Source: VBAU01 sp036005185
Lineage (GTDB): Bacteria; Bacteroidota; Bacteroidia; Chitinophagales; Chitinophagaceae
Direction of reading: 5' to 3'
Length of the DNA stretch: 64,000 bases
NCBI GenBank assembly: GCA_036005185.1
Contig: DASYQS010000003.1
Location: 1 to 64,000, forward strand
Part shown: one piece after another, positions 17,882-25,794 of the stretch
Layout of the letters: every line of letters begins with the position of its first letter
Numbering within the stretch: the stretch's first letter is position 1
Notes under the pieces: model-generated
The model's database searches: none
Seen by the model: the letters and a program-made list of their open reading frames with translations, nothing else
Told to the model about the DNA's origin: nothing
Made by a program: the position numbers and the translations under genes

Positions 17882-18229
17882 TTATGCAATTACAGGAGGG
17901 CCGCGAAGATGTAAGGCGGATGAATATTCAAAGCTGTATGAAGGAGCATCGCAAGTATAAACTTTATTTTCAGGCAGAATAGCCTGAGAAGCAAATTGTG
18001 GAATTTGTAAGTCAATATCTTTTGCCAGTTGGTAATCGCATATTGCACAATGATGGTTCAGTTGGCTACCACTCTTTGCAAGAAAGAAAGATTCGGTATA
18101 CGATTTATAAGAATGTAAAGGGGAAGTTGGATGGTGATGGAAGAATTTTACTCCGTGAATTATCAGCAAAAGAGCCAATAAAACCGATGCAGCAAGTTTT
18201 TTGAAGACTATGGTTTTGGAAATAGCCAC
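17882..18229 (-). CDS. small exported His/Cys protein, possibly metal-binding
   Basis: A 115-residue protein with an N-terminal hydrophobic segment (LAASVLLALLLIIHGVKF). It then has His31-His32-His33 and a second cluster His59-His60-Cys61-x-x-Cys64. It ends in a LRGPPV motif reminiscent of the ARAPP ends of DUF2946 proteins, which often sit next to TonB-dependent metal receptors. This suggests it binds a transition metal such as copper outside the cytoplasm, but that is inference. It is the promoter-proximal gene of the ABC/DUF5916/receptor operon. I would not assign it to a named family with confidence. Confidence 0.55.
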   Translation of the reverse strand: MAISKTIVFKKLAASVLLALLLIIHGVKFFHHHPTSPLHSYKSYTESFFLAKSGSQLNHHCAICDYQLAKDIDLQIPQFASQAILPENKVYTCDAPSYSFEYSSALHLRGPPVIA

Positions 18230-18572
18230 AAATCAAAAGTAAACAAATTTTTCAAATTGCAACAATGTTGAAATTGTTATCCCTCTTCTTTTTTTCTTAT
18301 TGTTATAAAACGGAAAAGAATTGGACAGAAAAGAAAGTTAATGAGTAACATCTTTTACCGTCGCAAGTCCACCAATACTGATTCCATATTTGTAAATGTA
18401 GACCGAAAAGGTAATTAACTATTATTGTATTGCCGCAAAAACAATTAAAATGGCGAACATTAAATCTTTGAAGATGAAGGATCATTTTTATTGAAAAGAT
18501 GACGGGAGTGTCATAAATTTATTTGTGTTGTAGACCATTTTATGACAGCCCACCGTTTAATAATAGTTTGAA
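18230..18572. other. divergent intergenic region, 343 bases
   Basis: This holds the promoters of two divergent units, the minus-strand ABC operon and the plus-strand lipoprotein gene. A short inverted repeat AACAAT...ATTGTT lies near 18262-18279. No other structure is recognised. Confidence 0.4.
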
Positions 18573-19490
18573 ATGAAAATCTTATTGCTTTTATTTTTAG
18601 CCTCACTTAGCTGTACAACGACTAAATACAGCAAACACCAGGCAAAAAGACAAACATTGCTTTTTGAACCGGAAACCATATTGATTCAAAGCGCTACATT
18701 CCAGATGGGAAGCAACGATGGTGATAGCGATGAAAGACCTATTCATACAACTATCTTTGATAGTTTCTTTCTGGGTAAATACGAAGTGACAAATACACAA
18801 TTCTGTCAATTTCTGAACGAAAAAGGAAACCAATCTAAAGATGGAACAGAATGGATAAAACTTGACGGTGCCTGGAATTCTGAAAAATGCCGTATAGTAG
18901 AGAATGGCAAATTGTTTAGCGTTGCTTCAGGGTTTGATAATTATCCGGTTATTTTCATTAGCTGGGATGCAGCAGTTGCCTATTGCTTTTGGTTGAGCGA
19001 CAAAACAGGGAAGGCTTATCGCTTACCAACCGAAGCGGAGTGGGAATTTGCTGCGGGCAACGGGACAAAACACACTAAATATAGTTGGGGAAATAGTGAA
19101 CCATCAGCAAACAAAGGGGGAAATGTTGCTGACGAATCCTTAAAAACAATTCTTCCCAAGTGGGATATTTTTTCAGGATATAACGATGGCTTTGTATTAA
19201 ATGCACCTGTCGGAAGTTTTGCAGCAAATGATTTTGGTTTATACGATATGACAGGCAATGTATGGGAATGGTGCAGTGATTGGTATGGTGAATATAATGT
19301 AAGTAATGACGTGAATCCTGTTGGAGTACTTAACGGCACAAAAAAGGTAATTAGAGGTGGCGGTTGGCTTGGCAGCCCAGATGCATCTCGTGTGGCCGAT
19401 AGATACAGTGACACACCCGACCACCGTGGACATAGTATGGGCTTTAGAGTTGCAATGACTTTGCAAAAAAAGAATTCTATTAACAAGTGA
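18573..19490 (+). CDS. formylglycine-generating-enzyme-like lipoprotein
   Basis: A 305-residue protein of the FGE/SUMF1 (FGE-sulfatase) superfamily. The N-terminus is a lipoprotein signal with Cys14 (FLASLSC). The domain follows from about residue 35: IQSATFQMGSNDGDSDERP, FFLGKYEVTN, ISWDAAVAYCFWLS, YRLPTEAEWEFAA, LYDMTGNVWEWC and VIRGGGW, ending in GFRVA. True FGE oxidises a sulfatase cysteine using a redox Cys pair near the C-terminus; I do not see that pair in the RYSDTPDHRGHSMGFR region, so this is probably a relative of unknown role, as in GldJ- and GldK-type lipoproteins. It ends 58 bases before the convergent regulator gene. Confidence 0.82.
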   Translation: MKILLLLFLASLSCTTTKYSKHQAKRQTLLFEPETILIQSATFQMGSNDGDSDERPIHTTIFDSFFLGKYEVTNTQFCQFLNEKGNQSKDGTEWIKLDGAWNSEKCRIVENGKLFSVASGFDNYPVIFISWDAAVAYCFWLSDKTGKAYRLPTEAEWEFAAGNGTKHTKYSWGNSEPSANKGGNVADESLKTILPKWDIFSGYNDGFVLNAPVGSFAANDFGLYDMTGNVWEWCSDWYGEYNVSNDVNPVGVLNGTKKVIRGGGWLGSPDASRVADRYSDTPDHRGHSMGFRVAMTLQKKNSINK

Positions 19491-19548
19491 CAGAGGAAAA
19501 ACGGCATACAACATGAACTGTGTAAAAAACCAGGTATTTCTTAATCCA

Positions 19549-20529
19549 TTAAAGGACAGCTTCTTTATTATACTTCCCTCTATACTCAACTGGAGTTAAA
19601 CCCGTAATTTTTTTAAACACTTCACGAAAAGCTTTTACATCAGCATAACCTACGTCATACATTACTTCGCTAACTGTTTTCCGACTTGTCTCCAACGACT
19701 TCTTTGCGGCTTCAACCTTTACCCTTTGCATATATTCAAGCGGAGAGTTTCCTGTAGCTTTTTTAAATCTTCTATCAAAATTCCGCCTGTCAATAGAAAA
19801 CTTTGCGGATAAATTTTCTACAATGATTTTATCACTGAAATTATTTTCTATAAATAATTGCGCCTTTCCTATCTCTGCATCTTCATGATTTTTTTGACCT
19901 GAAAAAATAACAAAAGCCGATTGGTTATTTCTGTCCAAATCAATTTCAAAAACCTTAGCTATGTAAATTGCCGTTTCACGGTTATAGTATTTTTCAACGA
20001 TATGCAATACTAGGTTCATTGATGAAATTGCTCCTCCTGTTGTATAAATTCCGTGCTCATCAGTAATTATTTTATCTATGGCTAAATCAACTTCCGGAAA
20101 CATGCTTTTAAAAATATCAGCAGAACTCCAATGCGTAGAACATTGCTTACCATCTAATAGTCCTGCCGAAGCAAGTATAAACGCTCCCGTACACAAACTG
20201 GCTACTTCTGCCCCGTTTTTGTATTGCCTTATCACCCAATCAATATTTTTCTTATTCATCTTTAAGGATGTTTCAATATCATCACCTAATGAAGGAACAA
20301 TAATAAGATCAGTATTATCAGATTCTTCGGTGCTTTTATCCAGGTGAACGGTGAAGGAACCATTACTTATAGATTTTTCTTTTGCGTTACCAACTAATAC
20401 AGTTTTGAAAACTGCTTTTTTTCCTTTAGTAATAAAATATTCATTCGCTTTTTCAAAAACTTCCACAGTTAAAATTAAACTGCTTAATGTAGTTGCTCCA
20501 TTCGGCAAAAGAATAGCTAATTGTTTCAT
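19549..20529 (-). CDS. GlxA-family transcriptional regulator (DJ-1/PfpI + AraC HTH)
   Basis: A 326-residue regulator with two domains. Residues 1-190 are a DJ-1/PfpI-like fold with the elbow motif ASLCTGAFILASAGLLDGK followed by STHW. Residues 220-320 are an AraC-type DNA-binding domain (FSIDRRNFDRRFKKATGNSP, VSEVMYDVGYADVKAFREVF). The gene is divergent from the SDR gene at 20676, with a 146-base shared promoter region, so it probably controls that short-chain dehydrogenase unit. The ligand is unknown. Confidence 0.88.
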   Translation of the reverse strand: MKQLAILLPNGATTLSSLILTVEVFEKANEYFITKGKKAVFKTVLVGNAKEKSISNGSFTVHLDKSTEESDNTDLIIVPSLGDDIETSLKMNKKNIDWVIRQYKNGAEVASLCTGAFILASAGLLDGKQCSTHWSSADIFKSMFPEVDLAIDKIITDEHGIYTTGGAISSMNLVLHIVEKYYNRETAIYIAKVFEIDLDRNNQSAFVIFSGQKNHEDAEIGKAQLFIENNFSDKIIVENLSAKFSIDRRNFDRRFKKATGNSPLEYMQRVKVEAAKKSLETSRKTVSEVMYDVGYADVKAFREVFKKITGLTPVEYRGKYNKEAVL

Positions 20530-20675
20530 TCAATTTTTATTTCTGCAAAGCTACTATTTATGATTGTCCTAAACAACCCCTTAGAATGTCTGATTTGCAC
20601 ATTATTAAAGTGCAATTCAGGACATAGGTTTGCATTGTAATTAAGTAATCATAACAACAACTAAAATCAAATTAA

Positions 20676-21470
20676 ATGCAGTTAAGAAACAAAACAGCAG
20701 TTATCTACGGAGCAAGTGGGGCTATTGGTTCAGCCGTAGCCCTTGCTTTTGCAAAGGAAGGTGCAAGGGTATTTATAACTGGTAAAAACAAAGAGACCAT
20801 CCAGGCATTAGCCAAAGACATCATATCGAAAGGTGGTTTTGCCGATGCACAGCAGGTAGATGCACTTGACCAGGATGCAGTAAATAACCACTTAAAAATG
20901 CTAATTGAAAAAGAAGGGAAACTTGATATCTCTTTTAATGCAATGGGGATTCCACAAACAGGTGTTCAGGGCATTCCATTATTGCAGCTTACACCAGAAG
21001 GTTATATGAACCCGATTTCAAGCTATTCAAAATCACATTTTATTACTGCAACGGCGGCAGCAAAAAAAATGGTTGCAAAAAAAGCAGGAGTTATTTTAAC
21101 ACTTACTGCAGTTCCATCAGTATTAGCTGTTCCTCTTGTTGGTGGCATGGCACCTGCATGGGCAAGTATTGAAGCACTTACAAGAACGCTTGCAGCCGAA
21201 ATGGGTTCACAAGGTATTCGTGTGGTTTGCCTTCGTGCCGATGGGATGCCTGAAACGGATATTATCACTACCGTATTTGGGCTTCATGCCAAAGGTGCTG
21301 GTATGGCTTCAAACAAAGAATTTCAGGGGTTGATGGAAAGTTTCACTTTGCTAAAACGCCTCCCAACATTAGCTGAACTGGCTAACACTGCTGTATTCAT
21401 TGCTTCTGATAATGCAAGTGCCATTACGGGAACAACCATCAATGTTACTTGCGGTTCCGTGGTTGATTAA
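20676..21470 (+). CDS. short-chain dehydrogenase-like protein without the YxxxK motif
   Basis: A 264-residue SDR fold protein. The dinucleotide-binding turn is intact (YGASGAIGSAVALAFAKEGA, 11-30) and the C-terminal dimerisation strands are typical (ASDNASAITGTTINVTCG). The active site is unusual: aligning the ASIEALTRTLAAEMG helix with classical SDRs puts Met158 where the catalytic Tyr should be and Trp162 where the Lys should be. The protein may therefore be a binding or regulatory SDR, or may use another mechanism. It is followed by the DUF6632 gene on the same strand and divergent from the GlxA-type regulator. Confidence 0.82.
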   Translation: MQLRNKTAVIYGASGAIGSAVALAFAKEGARVFITGKNKETIQALAKDIISKGGFADAQQVDALDQDAVNNHLKMLIEKEGKLDISFNAMGIPQTGVQGIPLLQLTPEGYMNPISSYSKSHFITATAAAKKMVAKKAGVILTLTAVPSVLAVPLVGGMAPAWASIEALTRTLAAEMGSQGIRVVCLRADGMPETDIITTVFGLHAKGAGMASNKEFQGLMESFTLLKRLPTLAELANTAVFIASDNASAITGTTINVTCGSVVD

Positions 21471-21547
21471 ACAATTTTAAGAAGCATTAAATAATTCATC
21501 AGCTAATCACTAACAAAAAAAAGTACCAACATTTTAAAAATAAAAAA

Positions 21548-21976
21548 ATGGAGCAAGATTTAAAACTTAGAAACCTAAAATTATTCCTTAAAGTTTGGGG
21601 AATAGCGACCATTCTTGTAATGAGTATCAATTGGTCAGCCTTTATCTTTCAAATAGAAGCATTCAATCCCGGCCATAGTATGCACTGGTTAATCTGGGAT
21701 AATATTCATGGTCACGTAGGGCCGATGATTTTCATCATCTACATTATTTGGGGAATATACTTTTTGATAGCGGCTAAAGATCCGGTTAAGCATATTAGTT
21801 TTTTGAAGTTTACTATGTGGGCAAACCTGGGTCATGGTTTAGTGATGATCCCCATGGCGCTTACTGATTCATCTTATCATTCGAAATTCTTAACAGATAT
21901 ACCATTTATTATTCTCATTGCTGTGGCAATATATGTTTGGATGCCGGATAATAATACCCAAAAGCAACTGGCATGA
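21548..21976 (+). CDS. DUF6632-like four-helix membrane protein
   Basis: A 142-residue protein with four predicted helices (IATILVMSINWSAFIF; PMIFIIYIIWGIYFLIAA; MWANLGHGLVMIPMAL; IPFIILIAVAIYVWM). Typical of DUF6632 are the IYFLIAAKDPVKH turn after helix 2 and the FTMWANLGHGLVM helix. Its function is unknown. It follows the SDR gene by 77 bases and overlaps the next small open frame at its stop codon, so a short operon is likely. Confidence 0.6.
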   Translation: MEQDLKLRNLKLFLKVWGIATILVMSINWSAFIFQIEAFNPGHSMHWLIWDNIHGHVGPMIFIIYIIWGIYFLIAAKDPVKHISFLKFTMWANLGHGLVMIPMALTDSSYHSKFLTDIPFIILIAVAIYVWMPDNNTQKQLA

Positions 21977-22104
21977 TAACCTATCATAAATATTGGGTTG
22001 CTGTAATCGCCATCGCCGGATTAATTGTATTGGAGATAGTATTCTATAATAAAAGCAGGGCCAAAGGCCGGGAGGCTTTGCCCCGTTTCTATTTGCCTTT
22101 ATGA
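21973..22104 (+). CDS. 43-residue single-helix membrane peptide
   Basis: The ATG overlaps the preceding stop as ATGA, a typical translational-coupling junction. The product begins MITYHKYWVAVIAIAGLIVL, with one hydrophobic helix followed by a basic tail (KSRAKGREALPR). The length and overlap suggest a real small protein translated with the DUF6632 gene, but no family is recognised. It could also be a chance frame. Confidence 0.35.
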   Translation: MITYHKYWVAVIAIAGLIVLEIVFYNKSRAKGREALPRFYLPL

Positions 22105-22303
22105 TTTTCTGACTTTCACATGAAATATAACACATATCATTTAGTTTCGCTCTGTCTTTGACCAGGCATTTTTTTGACACCAACTTTAATTTTCATATCA
22201 TCTTTTCTTGCTCTGGCCCTGATGGTCATTGTATTTGTAAGATTTGATGCCAAATTAAAATTGCAGATCAGTGACAATGCGGTGGTATCTGAAAATTGTC
22301 AGT
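22105..22303. other. spacer
   Basis: No firm gene is seen. From about 22177 the plus strand encodes a single hydrophobic stretch (LIFISSFLALALMVIVFV) without a clear ATG start. It runs antisense into the end of the alkylmercury-lyase-like gene and may be a remnant. Confidence 0.3.
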
Positions 22304-22984
22304 TCAAAACCTTTCATTTGAGTCACCCAAATTCCAAATCTTTCCTTTTAGCTCAAATTCTCTGAACATTCGTTTTGCATCATCAACCGTCCATTTAGTC
22401 CACTCTGTGTTTAAATGATTGCCGTACCACTCTTTTGAAAAAGCCCAAATTTTATCAATGGGTTGAATGTCGCCCTTCGGAATGTTATGTATAGTTGCCC
22501 AGCTATTTATTTGCTCTTCGTTTTCAAATACCAATATGGCGCTACAAGTATAAATTACATTATCCCAAGCATTTTTCATTGGAATAGGAAAATGAATGAA
22601 GTAGTTCTTTTCTTGAATTTCTCCGTTTACAATATTGATTTCAATTTGTTTAGTTTCTGCTCCGATTGTCGTTATTATTTTTACGTCTTCGTTGAGTAGT
22701 GCAGATATTCCTAAGGAACACCAAGCACAATTTCCCCACCATTGCCCTTTTTTTGATTTTATGTAAAAATTTGTTGGAGCCAATGAGAATGGGTGTATAA
22801 TCCAAACTTTTGGTTCGTTTGGATGTAGAACCACTCCGTGATAGTCTTGTAGTTCATATAACCCCTTAATGACTTCTTCATTGCCTACTTTAAATGCGTC
22901 TGCAAGGTCATCAACGGTCGGTGCAAAACCATTGTCAATAACTCCTTTGATTATTTGATAATGCAGATTTGAGTTTGTTACCAT
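22304..22984 (-). CDS. alkylmercury-lyase (MerB)-like protein lacking the catalytic Asp
   Basis: A 226-residue protein of the alkylmercury lyase family. The N-terminal winged-helix-like part (TVDDLADAFKVGNEEVIKGL) is followed by the conserved core: WWGNCAWCSLGISALL and YTCSAILVFENEEQINSW. By comparison with MerB, Cys89 and Cys147 stand where Cys96 and Cys159 act, but the position of Asp99 is Gly92. MerB needs that Asp for protonolysis, so this homologue is unlikely to be a true organomercurial lyase. It may bind a metal or serve another reaction. No mer genes are nearby. It sits in a second short stretch of minus-strand modules. Confidence 0.75.
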   Translation of the reverse strand: MVTNSNLHYQIIKGVIDNGFAPTVDDLADAFKVGNEEVIKGLYELQDYHGVVLHPNEPKVWIIHPFSLAPTNFYIKSKKGQWWGNCAWCSLGISALLNEDVKIITTIGAETKQIEINIVNGEIQEKNYFIHFPIPMKNAWDNVIYTCSAILVFENEEQINSWATIHNIPKGDIQPIDKIWAFSKEWYGNHLNTEWTKWTVDDAKRMFREFELKGKIWNLGDSNERF

Positions 22985-23295
22985 TTATTTGGGTTTGTTT
23001 GTCTTTTACACTTGCCATCAACGGTTCGGGGCTTGGCGTTCGGACGGGAAATCTTCGCTGAAGTTTTCCGTGGCTATGGAAAAACTTTAGTCCAAATACT
23101 TTTACATATCGTCTTCGGTGCTTGAACCTGCATAAGTTTCATAAAAAGTTTGTCTGCCGATTTTTTGCAATTCGTCAATGTCGTTCAGCGTTACTTTATT
23201 TTGTTTCTATGTTGCCCAATTTGTTGTTGTGTTGTGTTGTCTGCAAAGGTTGCTACTAACAAAGATATTTCCGTCAATGTCTTTTGCGTTATTCC
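22985..23295. other. spacer with cassette-like core and a GNAT remnant
   Basis: Near 23015-23045 the sequence GCCATCAACGGTTCGGGGCTTGGCG recalls the spacer cores at 0.95 and 4.08 kb. The GNAT remnant follows. The rest to 23295 is AT-rich with no gene. Confidence 0.4.
23102..23194 (-). pseudogene. GNAT acetyltransferase N-terminal remnant
   Basis: Reading on the minus strand: VTLNDIDELQKIGRQTFYET, then YAGSSTEDDM and a stop. This is the first 30 residues of a PaiA-like GNAT N-acetyltransferase, whose N-terminus typically reads LNDIDxLQxIGxxTFxETF...NTEEDM. There is no start codon (a TAG lies five codons upstream) and nothing of the acetyl-CoA-binding part follows. It is a small fossil of a lost gene. 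Confidence 0.6.
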
Positions 23296-23637
23296 TCATA
23301 CTTCTATATCGAATACAGAAATTTTACCTTTTTCTAAATGAAAATAATGATGCAGAATTTCATCAGTCAAAAGGTTACCATTTACATCATGTACAACCTG
23401 ATGAACTTTTATTATTACCGTTTCATTTTCTGTTGTAATGGCAATCGGAGTTACATTCGAATTGACAATTTTAAATTGCCTTGCCCAATATTCTTTTACT
23501 TCGTTATGCCCGTACACATAACCGCCTTCCATGCCATTTGCCCATTTAACATCTTTCGTCATTTGAGAAACAACTAAATCAATTTTACGGTTGTTGAAGT
23601 TCTCATATAGTTCATGAAAAAAATTGAATTCATCCAT
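23296..23637 (-). CDS. SnoaL-like (NTF2 fold) protein
   Basis: A 113-residue NTF2-fold protein. The typical N-terminal helix FFHELYENFNNRKID is followed by VSQMTKDVKWANGMEGGYVYGH, VKEYWARQF and the strand set VIIKVHQVVHDVNG and DEILHHYFHLEKGKISVFDIE. Many such proteins are small isomerases, hydrolases or stress proteins with unknown ligands. It is a single-gene module next to the GNAT remnant. Confidence 0.75.
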   Translation of the reverse strand: MDEFNFFHELYENFNNRKIDLVVSQMTKDVKWANGMEGGYVYGHNEVKEYWARQFKIVNSNVTPIAITTENETVIIKVHQVVHDVNGNLLTDEILHHYFHLEKGKISVFDIEV

Positions 23638-23696
23638 TTTATTACTTTTTGTTAATATGGTAGTAAATACCAGGCGATTTACACTTCGCTGTCTGC

Positions 23697-23984
23697 TTAT
23701 TTTAATAACCGCCCAAGCGGCATTAAGGGGCCAATAGGAATCAGGTCAAAATTCAATAAATTTCTTTCAACCATGGGTAAGATCGAAAGAATTTCTCGTG
23801 CTTCCTGTATATTCTCACACTCCAGTATAAAAACAACACCAACTCTGTCTTTTCTAAAATAAAAGGTTCTGATTTTTTCTTTCAGGTATAAGTCGACTGT
23901 TGCAGCCAGTTCTTCTGGAAGATGTGGCTCTAAAACTTCTGCGGTTACGCCTTCTGCGATTTTGTCAATTGCTAAGATTTGCAT
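23697..23984 (-). CDS. muconolactone-isomerase-like dimeric alpha/beta barrel protein
   Basis: A 95-residue ferredoxin-like protein. The pattern of a first strand with LAIDKIAEGV, a helix, YLKEKIRTFYFRKD, the strand GVVFILECENIQEA and LPMVERNLLNFDLIPIGPL matches the muconolactone delta-isomerase-like family of dimeric alpha/beta barrels. Whether it acts on muconolactone is doubtful, since no aromatic pathway is nearby. It is the last gene of the unit behind the Crp/Fnr-type regulator, 25 bases after the alpha/beta hydrolase. Confidence 0.65.
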   Translation of the reverse strand: MQILAIDKIAEGVTAEVLEPHLPEELAATVDLYLKEKIRTFYFRKDRVGVVFILECENIQEAREILSILPMVERNLLNFDLIPIGPLMPLGRLLK

Positions 23985-24009
23985 TTTTTATTATTTTAAT
24001 GATTAGAAA

Positions 24010-25020
24010 TTATTTTGAAAGTTCAAGAATTATATCTGTCAGCAGTTTTGGTTGTTCGTATGTTACCATATGACCGCCGGGAATTACACGAATATCAACT
24101 CCATATTTTTCGAGACGTTTCTTTGCTAATTCTACTTGTCGTGGTTCAAACTGGTCTTTCTCACTTCCAATAATGTGAAATTCAATTTTATCTTTCATTT
24201 TTTCAACAATGGAAAGTAAATCAAGCCGTCTTCCATGTGCTTTATGTTCGTCAACAAAACCTGCCGCATTGTGCATAAAAATTGCACCGTCTCTTCTCGT
24301 GATTGCTTCAAATACTTCTTCAAGTTCTTCATCTGGCACTTTATATTCTTTACTCCACATTCCTTTAATCATATTTTTAAATACTGCTGGGGAATTTTGA
24401 ACCTTTTTCATGCTCATTCTTCCAAATATTGTTTTTAAGAAAGGTGTTGTCATCATTGGATGAGAATGCCCATCAATAAAATAACCACCATTAATAAGCA
24501 CTACCTTTGTTATTGTTGTTTCAGGGCTTAACCCTTTTTCTATTCGTTCTTGTTGTCTTCTCATCAACTCCATAACTACTAATGAGGAATAATCAAAAGT
24601 TATTGCAAACGTATATTTGATTCCTTTTGCCTTCCAAATGGCCTCTACCAAATCGGCTCTTTCAAATGTTGAGTAATTGTATTCTTTTGGTTTGTCTGAA
24701 TCACCTTGCCCAACGTATTCTATAAACATTCTGTTTAACGGATTTTGTTGTTCAATTAACTTATCAATCTTTGCCCAGCCGATTGAACCATCTGGAAAAC
24801 CAGGTAAAAAGGTAATTACCCCCTGCGGATTTTGATTTGGGCAAGTAGTGTATTTACTGAAAACAGATAGTTGGCTTGGTGAAATAGCTGAATAAGTATT
24901 CACTATTTTCTTTGAGGTCAAGTCGTACACTAATCTTTCTCCCGAATTAAACCATGATTTGGCGATTTCCCTGCCGCTTGCATTTACCTTGTCGGAAATT
25001 GATAAATTACTTTCGTTCAT
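24010..25020 (-). CDS. alpha/beta hydrolase, epoxide hydrolase/haloalkane dehalogenase-like
   Basis: A 336-residue cytoplasmic alpha/beta hydrolase. The oxyanion segment is FLPGFPDGSIGW (71-82) and IEYVGQGDSDKP follows the second strand. The nucleophile elbow is TFDYSSLV with Asp143, as in epoxide hydrolases and haloalkane dehalogenases (xHDxGG/S); a serine nucleophile (Ser145) would not fit the GxSxG pattern. A C-terminal acid/base pair is likely in IGSEKDQFEP and PGGHMVTYEQP. The substrate is unknown. It lies between the membrane protein and the muconolactone-isomerase-like gene. Confidence 0.75.
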   Translation of the reverse strand: MNESNLSISDKVNASGREIAKSWFNSGERLVYDLTSKKIVNTYSAISPSQLSVFSKYTTCPNQNPQGVITFLPGFPDGSIGWAKIDKLIEQQNPLNRMFIEYVGQGDSDKPKEYNYSTFERADLVEAIWKAKGIKYTFAITFDYSSLVVMELMRRQQERIEKGLSPETTITKVVLINGGYFIDGHSHPMMTTPFLKTIFGRMSMKKVQNSPAVFKNMIKGMWSKEYKVPDEELEEVFEAITRRDGAIFMHNAAGFVDEHKAHGRRLDLLSIVEKMKDKIEFHIIGSEKDQFEPRQVELAKKRLEKYGVDIRVIPGGHMVTYEQPKLLTDIILELSK

Positions 25021-25041
25021 TTTTTTGTTGTTTATTTTTTA

Positions 25042-25695
25042 TTATTTATTTGAAAGTATTTGCTTAATCGAAGCCAAATGGGAAAACATCACCAGAGGCA
25101 CAATAAGCGACGGTAACAAAAAGAAAGGGAAATACCCGAGAGCAAAATTTGAATCTGAATTAGGTATAGTAAGTACAGTATTTAATACTACGTTAAAAAG
25201 GAAGGCAAGACCAATAACATTCCATGCCAGGATAATAGACTTGCTTAATTTGGGTTTTACAAAACCAAAATAGTAAATAACTGGGGCGGTAAGGCCAATA
25301 AGAATATCAAAATTTCTTCCTTCAAAGGTCAATAGCTTCGGGACTACTTTATAAGTTGATAGCCAAAATAATCCTAATTCAATAAGCACCCTTACAAAAT
25401 GCAGCATCATTAGCATTTTCATATTTATTGTCTGTATAAATTCTTTTCCTCTTTTTGTAAAAAGAAGTGTTACCGCCAAAATTGAAGGAGGAGCAGCCAG
25501 CATAGGGAATATTGGGAGCAGTGATTTTGTAAGTGTGTTGTGCTTGGACAGGCTTAAAAAAGACTGTATAAATATCCATAGCAAAGCAATAACTAAAAAT
25601 AGTCTTGAGTTTTGACTTGCTCTATAAAAAATTATAAGAGCCAATAAGGCCGCAAGGCCAAAAACAAAGTAGAGAGAAAGAGGTACATATTCCAT
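25042..25695 (-). CDS. hypothetical seven-helix membrane protein
   Basis: A 217-residue integral membrane protein with about seven predicted helices: LYFVFGLAALLALIIFYR, LFLVIALLWIFIQSFL, LLPIFPMLAAPPSILAVTLLF, MMLHFVRVLIELGLFWL, ILIGLTAPVIYYFGFV, IILAWNVIGLAFLFNVVL and FFLLPSLIVPLVMF. I do not recognise a named family. It is the first gene after the Crp/Fnr-type regulator on the same strand, with the inverted repeat in the 99-base gap, and precedes the hydrolase by 21 bases. Confidence 0.7.
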   Translation of the reverse strand: MEYVPLSLYFVFGLAALLALIIFYRASQNSRLFLVIALLWIFIQSFLSLSKHNTLTKSLLPIFPMLAAPPSILAVTLLFTKRGKEFIQTINMKMLMMLHFVRVLIELGLFWLSTYKVVPKLLTFEGRNFDILIGLTAPVIYYFGFVKPKLSKSIILAWNVIGLAFLFNVVLNTVLTIPNSDSNFALGYFPFFLLPSLIVPLVMFSHLASIKQILSNK

Positions 25696-25743
25696 TGCGA
25701 TTGAAATTTAAATGCAAAGGAAGCTATGATTGAAAAAAAACTG

Positions 25744-25781
25744 CTTGTCATATGGCAAGAAACAAATTGCCATATGACAAG
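25744..25781 (-). promoter_or_regulatory. perfect 15-bp inverted repeat, operator pair or terminator
   Basis: CTTGTCATATGGCAA (25744-25758) and TTGCCATATGACAAG (25767-25781) are perfect reverse complements with an 8-base loop. On the minus strand the hairpin starts 14 bases after the Crp/Fnr-type gene and is followed within three bases by T8, which fits a rho-independent terminator. Each arm is itself nearly palindromic (TTGYCATATGRCAA), which fits two operator sites about 23 bp apart for a CRP/FNR-fold regulator in front of the next gene. Both roles could apply. Confidence 0.6.
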
Positions 25782-25794
25782 AAATTAATTGAAT

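Noticed and set aside
18303..18485. A 60-codon minus-strand frame in the divergent region
   Set aside because: No homology features, no signal and a position in a promoter region.
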